NCBI GenBank assembly: GCA_013368315.1
Contig: JAACJM010000020.1
Coordinates: forward strand, 372,001-436,000
DNA: 64,000 nucleotides
Direction: 5' to 3'
Source: Tetrapyrgos nigripes
Taxonomy: Eukaryota; Basidiomycota; Agaricomycetes; Agaricales; Campanellaceae
Part shown: positions 56,235 to 64,000 of the stretch, in pieces
Numbering within the stretch: the stretch's first letter is position 1
Layout: each line of letters starts with the position of its first letter
Notes under the pieces: generated by a model
Told to the model about the DNA's origin: nothing
The model's database searches: none
The model's input: only the letters and a program-made list of their open reading frames with translations
Made by a program: the position numbers and the translations under genes

Positions 56235-58294
56235 TATTCCCCGGGTCATACTGGTATACTGGAGGATCTACTTATCCTATTATCCTATCGTATCTCCAAC
56301 CTCTGGAAATTCCCAGTAAATTTAATGTGTCAATTAGGTGTTCTCCGTCACTCATGAAACCAACTTACACCAGCACCTGAAGTCACAGCTTCCCCAGCTA
56401 GGTAACCTTTCCCAGCGCAATCAGAGGGGTTTTTTTCCTATTGAAGTTCGGCTGCTCGCACCTGCCATTCGGGCTTGTTACTGATGGTGGGATGTAATTG
56501 TGTGTGCTTTGCCAAAATTTGAAGCTAGAGAACAAAAATGTCGCGTGCAGACTGAGACTGCGTTGGCTGCTCGGATTTACAGTGACAAGCACCGCAGAAA
56601 GACACGTAACGACCAAGACAAAATCGATGGGAGACCGTCAAGAAAGACCGTCGAGAAAGGCCATCAAGATCATCACGGAATTGAGACGAACATTGCCATG
56701 CAAAGACCATCATAGTTTGAAGATGGTAGTGGATGGTATGCAGTTGCCATCGGGGTGCCATGTTATGGAGTACGATGGCAAGCATATACCATCGATGGCG
56801 TGGTTTACCATGTTTGTCCCAGTTCCGTGATGCATACCGACATGAATTCCATGGCCACCCAATGGCCACACTAATCAAACAATAATCTTTGTGTTTGTTG
56901 ACTCAGTATGCGTTCTTCATTCAGACTACCGGTTTGACAACTCACCTCGACGAAAAGAGCCCTCTGTCTTCATTCTCCACATAACTACTGAGACTTGAGG
57001 CTTCTATGCTATGACATAGTCCTTTTCCGGCATTCGTGACAGACCAAGGATCCGAGGAGAGCCAAAGGACAACACGATTTCGGTCGCGGCCAAAAACGGC
57101 AACAGTAAATCTCCTTCTCTCTAGATATATGCGACAGATATTTGGTGGCCATTTGCGAATTCGTGTCAGATTGTAGAGAGGAGAGTGATGGTCGCTTGGG
57201 GAGGTGAGATTCTTAGGCAAGGAAAATCTTTACTCAGCACCTTGACACCGGCAGCGCTCATCCAACACAACAGAGTCAAGATACCTTCAAGGCAACGGGG
57301 AAGGGGAGGGAAAAGGAGCACCCTACGAGCGAGAATTGTTCTTGGTACCTACTCCTTCCCAACTTTCTTTCGTTGAAGTTCTTGTCGGGCAAGGTTTCAC
57401 GCTAATGAAAAATACATTTTGCTACCTACCTGCTTGATTCGTCGTCAGGTCTCAAACTTTCGGGATTCGAAGTATCGCAATTCGCCTGAAGGTCCCTCCA
57501 TTCTCGTACAGCAGCCATTCAACGTAGTCAGGAGATGAATATGCAATCGGTTGCAGTCCATATTAACACCAAAACCCACCTGTGTTCCTCCATTCGCCGT
57601 ACCTCCAAATACAATCAACACTACATCTACGCTTACTAGGCTTGTTGTCCTATGTCAATGTGGATATGGAGATCTCATGAGTGACCGGTGAGTAAGACCT
57701 CCATCTCTTATATGTACTACGCACAATCCAATTAACGTTTCGCGAAGTCCCTCCTCTATTCACCTCCAGGACCCGGATCTGTTATTCTCCAGTGGAGTCT
57801 ATCTCAACTGACTTCAAGTTGTGTTTCTCATCGAGCGGTCACCTGCGTGTCCTCAGTCTGAGGTTGAGTGGTGACATAGTAATCTTATTTGCATCCAGCT
57901 CTGTGCCCGAAAGGGTCTGTTTTTTTTTAGCGAGTGCTTCTGCCGAAGTCGACTAGCTTTGTATCAGCTAGTTTGTCATCATATACGCTCATACACCGTA
58001 TTGTACGGAGGAACATGCGATTTATTCTTGTCTCGTAGGTACATCCTCAGGAGTGGTCCGTTCATTTTAGGACAGGGGTATGTGTTTTAACCCGACCGCA
58101 TTCAGATGTACTCTCACATGTACGTTATTTGCCACACGGTGTACTCATACACACAAAGCCCCAACGCTTCAAGTTCATCCTGCCGAAATGATCGCTAGTA
58201 ATCGTCTAGTCAGCAACCACGCTGAGAAATAGGCTGGTTGTCGTTGTATAAAGCTACTGGGTCCTAAGTTCTCCGACGTCCAACTCGTACCAAT
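56235..58294. other. 2 kb intergenic with dispersed repeat
   Basis: Contains the second copy of the dispersed repeat (56671-56832, separate entry). Beyond it I see no ORF with coding support. The promoter of the adenylating enzyme should lie just before 58295. Confidence 0.5.
56671..56832 (+). repeat. Dispersed repeat shared with 24476-24657
   Basis: 56701-56832 is identical over 132 bp to 24526-24657. This copy lacks a segment of about 20 bp present in the other just before the identical block, and differs at one upstream base. It sits about 440 bp downstream of GT8 copy 2. Confidence 0.95.
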
Positions 58295-60449
58295 ATGCCA
58301 TCCTCCCCTCCCTCATACCCGTCTTTGGAGCTTAATACTCAGCCCTCCATTCCTGAACTGCTCGACTTTCATCTACAGCATAACCCTGACTTCCCTTTCT
58401 ACGTTTTTACCAACGATGGCAGCAATGGTCCAACAGAGATCTCAATGCTCGAGTACATTCGTGCATCCCACAGAGCAGGAACGTTAATTCGTGACGCTGG
58501 CGATTCTCAACCCGGGGAGATTATTGCTATCATAGCAACTTTAGACACCATCGTTTTCTCTGCTATGATCACTGGAATGATTAAGGCCGGATTGGTGGTG
58601 AGTGATAGTTTGCACTAGGCTGAGTTCCTAACTCGTTCGCTGATTGTTCCTATCCTCTGTTTCACAGCCGTTCCCCATCTCTATCTTGATTCCTCCTGAC
58701 GTAGTGGCCAAGCTCATTCGGGAGAATAATATCTGTAGGGTTATCACGACAAGCTTCACTCTCCGTGACTTCCTCGCTAGTGTCCGAGAGAAGCTCGGTC
58801 CCTCGTATGACTGCCATTTCGAGGATCCTCCTAGCCTCTCAGTTCTCTACCCCAAACTAGGCAGAGAGACGGCTGAAGACGAGTTCTCCCCTCTTTCAAA
58901 CCCATCTATGCCATCTGATGAAGACCCAGCAATGTGTATGCATTCCTCAGGCTCTACCGGATTACCCAAGACTATTCGATACACTCACCGTGTGCTGAAA
59001 TCACAAGCTGCTCTTTGTGAAACTGCCCTTTTTCTTTTTCTCTATACCCAAATCTGATCCCATTTGTTCTTTAGTCCTCATCCGAGAAACCCGCTGTCTG
59101 GACATTCGTCTTGGTGCCTTTGGCTTAGCTTTCTTTCATGCATCAGCTCTGTATACCTGTATCACAGCACCATTGTACGGACCGACAACCGCAGCTGTTT
59201 TCCCTCCTACGGTTACTCGACCCGATGCATTACCAATGACGACTACAGCTGAAAACATCATCGAACATCTTGAGCGCAACAAGGCCACCGCGCTCTTCTC
59301 GCAACCCAACTTCTTTACCTCCTTTGCGCGTTCTCCAAAGGCAATTGCTGTGTTGAAGCGACTTGTGTTCGTTGTAAGTACTTTTTTTTTGATGCCTATT
59401 GTATGCTGTTTCTAATGTCCCTCTGTAAAACCTACATAGACAACCGGAGGTGGATTTATCCCGACTAGCGTAGGCGAACACTTGGTTTCTAGTGGAGTCC
59501 GATTGCAGATTATTTGGGGAGCCACAGAATGCGGGGTGCCCACCTTACTCTCTTTGGAGGATGAGGAATGGAACTCCTTCAAACTGACAAAGGAAATGAC
59601 CATCAGATGGGTTCCTTATGGCGAAGAGCTGTTTAGGTGCCATTTTTTGGTGTGTATCTGTCTGTATCTTTCATCGTTCATTGCTTGGCATGCTAATCCC
59701 TCCCACTTTAGACGTCTGAGAAATATCAACCTGCGGTAGAAAATCTACCCTATGACAAAGGGTTTGAAGTACCCGACCTCTTTGAGCGTCATCCTACGAA
59801 AGCAGACTTTTGGAGAATGTATGTATTCTGCTTTTGCGCTGAACTTGACTCTGAATGATCTCTGCAGTGTTGGAAGGGTCGACGATGTCCTGGCGCAAGC
59901 CAATGGTCAAAAGACATTGCCCGGTCCAATGGAAGATGCTACTTTGGCTAGTCATCTGTATGTGTTCGCAGTCCATTTTCGTCAGCGTTAAGCGACTAAT
60001 CTGTTCTTTTCGTTGCAGAGTGAAAGGCGCTGTCTTGTTTGGTCGTGGTCACGTTCACCTCGGGGTCTTGATAGAGCTTTCGCCTGGACATGAAATCGAC
60101 ATGAACAATCCAAGTGAAGTTGATCGAGTTCGAAATGAGGTTTGGTGAGTCGTTTTCTGCCTGAGTCTGCAGGTGCAAAGCTTGACTATTGTGTATGACA
60201 TAGGCCTCTCATCGAAGGAAAGAACAGAGATGTCGCTCAATACAGTCAAATTGTCTGTAAAGAGATGATCCTCATTGCTTCCAGTGACAAGCCCCTCCCG
60301 AGGGCAGCCAAAGGGACTGTGAACAAGGCTGCTTCGATGAAGCTGTATGCAGTGGAAATTGAGGATATGTGAGTGGTCACAGGTCTGAAGATGAAGTAGA
60401 TGTCTGACTATTTTCCCTACCTAGATACAAAGCAGCGAAGCTTGACTAG
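58295..60449 (+). CDS. Stand-alone NRPS-like adenylate-forming enzyme
   Basis: Eight or more exons give an adenylation domain starting MPSSPPSYPSLELN. Motifs in order: A3 MHSSGSTGLPKTIRYTH (AMP/phosphate binding), A4-like FGLAFFHASALYTCI, TTGGGFIPTSVGEHL, A5 QIIWGATECGVP, A8 GRVDDVLAQANGQK, and an A10-like lysine region PLPRAAKGTVNKAASMK. It ends YKAAKLD at TAG 60447-60449. It would activate a carboxylic acid as an acyl-adenylate. It resembles the N-terminal A domain of fungal NRPS-like A-T-R reductases, but no thiolation or reductase domain follows within 3.5 kb, so it is either a single-domain enzyme or a gene truncated at the family's domain boundary. A clean stop after a spliced last exon favours the former. 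No indels seen. Confidence 0.85.
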
Positions 60450-61210
60450 AAGAGATAAAAGCTGAATGAATCCATTGGCCGATGTAGTAGAACTTTCTAT
60501 ATGTAGACAGAGTCCTTCATAGTATGACCATCTAATCCCCCCAAGCCCTCTATGGGATTCTATTGCCATTGCCGCTACCACTGCGCAACAATGTTTCCGC
60601 AGCTAGTACGTATGTTGGCTCATAGCTTTTTCGTGAGGTAAAAAGGATGGCCTCGAGCTCAATTGTACCTTGCAACTTCAGTGGCTTCTTATTGGCGACT
60701 TAGTTGCACTGTGGGTTCATGCGCGCAAGTATGAGGGGCCAGATACTCTTTGGAGAAGCTGAAAGTAATGAGCATTCACTGCCTGAACAAACAAAAGGAT
60801 ACACACAAATAGAGAGCACCATCATGGTTGGACAAGGTGTTCTGCAGGCTGCAGAGCTCTTTCATCCCTTACCTGCTTCAATATCTCATTTTCCTACCAA
60901 ATTACATCCTTCCTTCAGTACATTGTAGAACACTTATACATCCCTATCACTCATAGAACAAGACCGCTGGAGAAAGATGCGTGTTTCGTTGGGCAAATGG
61001 CAAGGAGTATTGTTAGGCTAGCTGTTGTTTTGAATCTTGATGGATAGAGCACTCAGCAGGATGTGATTCTTGAGCCGGGAAGATAACAATATAAAGGCCA
61101 TTACTTGAAAAAACAAATGTTGGTGTATTTAGAACAGCTCAGTGCATCCATTTGGCATCCATGCTGAAGATGCAGATGTCCCCGACTCCGTAAGGAGGAG
61201 GGACTTGCAG
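60450..61210. other. Intergenic, no gene seen
   Basis: 3' flank of the adenylating enzyme. The short ORF at 60704-60928 has no supporting features. Confidence 0.5.
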
Positions 61211-61386
61211 AACTCGAATGACACTGATCGGTCGTTTTTTTCCCCTATGGAAGTTTCCTCCCACATCGAAAGTCATGCGAACAGCGTAGTCATCTACCGG
61301 TAAACTCGAATGACACTGATTGGTCTTTTTTTCCCCTATGGAAGTTTCCTCCCACGTCGAGAGTCATGCGAACAGCGTAGTCATCT
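61211..61386 (+). repeat. Tandem direct duplication, 92 bp period
   Basis: 61211-61296 and 61303-61386 are near-identical copies starting AACTCGAATGACACTGAT and ending AACAGCGTAGTCATCT. Only a few substitutions and a one-base T-run length difference separate them, so the duplication is recent. Confidence 0.92.
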
Positions 61387-61524
61387 GCTAGACTCGGTCC
61401 CATTCGGTTGGCTGCCTCGCTTAGGTGCGGAGTTTGAACCTCAGCGCGTGTTCTTTTCGAACGACCGGCGGAGTGTGAAAAGAACGGCTGGGTCCGAGCC
61501 TAGTTATCTGCCGGTAAATAATTA

Positions 61525-61951
61525 CAGCAATTTGCGAAAAGAATGACAGTGGGAAATGTATATCTCAATTTGGCATCTACGTAGTTTTTTAGTATGGCGG
61601 CGGCGCTGTATACTGCTTCATCAGTTACTTATGTCTACTTGAAGCAGCTGAGGCAGTCGAGGCTCACGTTGAACTCATGGCAGAGGTCGTGGTGGCACCT
61701 CAATCCCCTTGCTTGACCAGCGAGCTTAAGGCCTCAGTCAATTGGCTTTCAGCCAGGCATAAGTAGTTGGATTTGATGTAAAAAGAAGGTATACAATAAG
61801 AAGGTATGAGTACAAGTGCTGGATCCAGGTGAGGCAAGGAAAGGCTTCAAGTACAGTACAGTACAGTACATAGACTAAGACTGATGCGTCACCAAATTGA
61901 GATACATATTTTCAAAAAATTTCCCACTGTCATTCTTTTCGCAAACCGCTG
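61525..61951. mobile_element. 427 bp TA-flanked MITE
   Basis: The left end (CAGCAATTTGCGAAAAGAAT..., 61525) and the reverse complement of the right end (CAGCGGTTTGCGAAAAGAAT..., from 61951) match through GACAGTGGGAAAT. After a small indel they match again in GTATCTCAATTTGG/GTATATCTCAATTTGG. TA flanks both ends (61523-61524 and 61952-61953). Short TIRs beginning CAG with TA duplication fit Tc1/mariner-derived MITEs (family knowledge). The interior has no ORF. It holds a short ACAGT tandem run at about 61850-61870. Confidence 0.85.
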
Positions 61952-63244
61952 TATATGGGAAAAACTCCGAGTTATTCCCCAAAAAGTTTTCAACCTGTTA
62001 CTAACCCATCACATGATGGTTCCGAACAGGGGGCCTCTGGAGGGGTAGTTCGTCACACCTGCAGTGTGCACCTATAACCTGCCTGGAAGACTTAGAAGGT
62101 GTTTTGGGCTACCTCAACAAATGTGGTGCAGCAGCGATGCCAGAGGTGGATTTCCAATTGGGCAGGAAAATTAGCTGAAAAAAATGTTTTCAAGATCACG
62201 TGGAGTAAGGAACGGTTCTGAGAAACCCCCTCAGAGGATGTGCCTGTTCTGAACCTTGAGGGGACTTTTTCCCACAACCCTACTGCTGTAATATAATGAG
62301 CTCGATGTTGACACGTCCGTGACTGCCATGCATTATTTCCGAGTCAGTGTTTACAGGATTACTAGATATAAGGTAGGTGACACTAGGAATGTACATGTTT
62401 ATGCAAGCTGATGATGAGCTCGCATCTCCTTCCTCACTGTTGTCCATATGAGTTCTGACTCCAGAGAAGTGTTTGGGATGATCCTTGGAGCAACTCCCTG
62501 AAATCAGAAATTATATAGCACCTCCCAGTACCGAGTTGATAGCCAGAAAATTTTTTATATCTGTTTAGCCTCCAAATGCTTTTTGTATGGGATCACTCTT
62601 GGGCCAAAATACCTATGTTATATGATGCGAGTGTACTGTACCATTTCGATCAATTCGTCAGGGGGGTGTGACTGTGACTGCACAAATGAAATAAAATTTT
62701 TGTCAATCTCTAGTGGGACCTGTGACCACCACAGATTTTCTGCCAAAGGCAACAAAAAATTTCCTTTTTTGGGCATAATCCAGGTGTCACTGCCTGGACA
62801 ATTTGTTAATGGCCTTTGTGACCTGTGACTGGCCCAAAAACTTTGTCAATTTTTAGGCCTGTGACCTGTGACCAGATGAATTGATTGAAATGATACAGTA
62901 TGTTATATCCACCAAAAGTATGTTATGCGTCATTTTTACATGTTATGTATGATGAATCTAAATTTCTGGCACCAAGGCGAAGATGATTTGCCTTTATGTA
63001 GCAGTTTTTAATGAGCATTTCTAATGTAAAGTGATTTCATAGCTTAAGTTTGCTTGACCAGTTGGATAAATGAGGTGCAACAATCCTATGTTAGACCCAT
63101 TTCTAAGTACAATCATCACTGAGAGTAAGTTGGAATGTATTGAATAATATGATGTGGTGCTTCAGTCTTCATTCCCAGGTAATGTCCTGGTTATCATACA
63201 TGTTACACCAGTTCATGTTCAGGTGAAGTGTAAATGGTGAATGG

Positions 63245-63335
63245 TATTAGCAATAGTATGTAGTAACGTACCACGATAGCAATAGTATGTATGTAGTAAT
63301 GTACTGATATAGTATGTAGTAACATACAGCAATTG
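63245..63335 (+). repeat. Degenerate tandem repeat (AGTATGTAGTAA-type)
   Basis: Three to four imperfect units of ATAGTATGTAGTAA(C/T)GTAC with insertions. Confidence 0.7.
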
Positions 63336-63353
63336 AAGGTTCATGACATATTG

Positions 63354-63415
63354 CTTGACCCTGTTTGACCCCACTTTTTTGGGCTTGATCAAGCCAAAAA
63401 CTGGGTCAAACTGCA
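63354..63415. repeat. Imperfect inverted repeat centred on a 14 bp palindrome
   Basis: GGCTTGATCAAGCC (63382-63395) is a perfect palindrome. Outward, the left arm TTGACCC..TTTGACCCC..TTTTTTGGG pairs with the right arm CCAAAAACTGGGTCAAACTGCAA with a few gaps, giving arms of about 30 bp. Confidence 0.75.
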
Positions 63416-64000
63416 AGCCGACCTGCTGCCTCACTTTTTTTCCCAAGTCAATTTTGGAGCCTGATTTCGGTGCCCTTATTCAATTTGGACAAGTTGGGCA
63501 AGTTCAGCAATCTCAACAAGTTCTTTCTGCCTCCCCTTGATTGCTTCGTCCTTTCTGCCCTCAAGCTTTGCTCAACGTTCCTTCCCTTGTCACTCGGGGA
63601 TTTTGCATAAGGACCAATGTGACTTGGGAGTGTATTTGGAGTATACTGGAGGCTCATGGGATGGAATGGGCTGTCTGGGACAGTATATTTGGTATGTGTT
63701 ATCACAGCTAAAACTATTGGCCCATGTTTTACTTGCATCCCTGCCAGGAGTGCTCTCCAATAGGCAGAGACGAGATCCCTCTGTTTCCCACTGTGAAGAA
63801 CAATTTTATTCCATCATGGAAGGTTTCTGCTCTGGAAGCAACCCATTCTGTGCCAAGAGTCCCCTGATGTAGCATGTGATTTCCCAACTCACCCAATTTG
63901 GAAGGGAATTTGGAAATTCTAGCTCATGCCTGCTTTTGGTTCCCTGATATCAGCCAATTACCTAAGGTAAATGGATGCTGTCCTCAAGAATTTAGTGGTG

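Larger units (their letters stand above)
61952..64000. other. Repeat-derived right end, no gene seen
   Basis: The style differs from the rest: many GTGACCTGTGAC-type words (62640-62880), AT-rich stretches and palindromes. GGGAAAAACTCC at 61968 and its near-complement GGGGACTTTTTCCC at 62259 could be ends of another short element, but the match is brief. No ORF has coding support. Confidence 0.45.

Noticed and set aside
46628..60449. A secondary-metabolite gene cluster (P450, adenylating enzyme, GT8, AT-hook regulator)
   Set aside because: Spacing of 2-5 kb, no terpene synthase, PKS or tailoring set, and the GT8 has a paralog outside the stretch; co-location alone is not evidence.
61400..61440. 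tRNA B-box-like sequence (GAGTTTGAACCTC)
   Set aside because: No A box or cloverleaf partner at the right distance.

Overview
This is nuclear DNA of a filamentous basidiomycete, most likely an Agaricomycete. Genes are split by many 45-60 bp GT..AG introns. Gene content is typical of that group: a DUF6593-like protein, an HsbA-like secreted protein, coiled-coil F-box/leucine-rich proteins in several decaying copies, a P450, a stand-alone NRPS-like adenylating enzyme and GT8 glycosyltransferases. I could not run searches. Family calls rest on motifs and remembered family features, and exon joins were worked out by hand from splice signals and reading phase.

Layout. 1-7 kb: a small two-exon membrane protein, a five-exon mitochondrial carrier, then a 909 bp transposon-like element with ~140 bp terminal inverted repeats that cuts off a short ORF. 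7.5-10.7 kb: an intact ABCG half-transporter. 11-17.7 kb: accessory zone with three broken F-box/LRR copies, a perfect 27 bp hairpin palindrome, a 253 bp MITE with TAA target duplication and a possible 1.5 kb AT-rich element. 17.7-24 kb: a compact housekeeping block. An XRCC3/Rad57-type recombinase and DNA polymerase delta small subunit (POLD2) are divergent across 147 bp. POLD2 is tail-to-tail with ESCRT-II SNF8 (50 bp between stops), followed by a GT8 glycosyltransferase. 26-28 kb: an unrecognised four-exon gene.

28-42 kb: MEX67 (mRNA export), a DUF6593-like gene, an ankyrin protein and VPS39 (HOPS tethering). These are well conserved residue by residue, but they are interrupted by many 1-base indels (about 9 in VPS39, 3-4 in the ankyrin gene, one each in the other two). 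Flanking genes are clean. This is either a poorly polished assembly stretch or a recently decayed block.

42-60 kb: another F-box gene, the HsbA-like protein, an AT-hook plus Myb/SANT-like nuclear protein, a P450 with an atypical I-helix, a second GT8 paralog and the adenylating enzyme. 60.5-64 kb has no gene I can support. It carries a 92 bp tandem duplication, a 427 bp TA-flanked MITE and palindromic repeats.

No tRNA, rRNA or CRISPR was seen. I found no single new multi-gene system. The most unusual signals are the indel-rich block, the new perfect hairpin inside an F-box pseudogene, three well-bounded non-autonomous elements, and the GT8 paralog pair with a shared identical 132 bp repeat.
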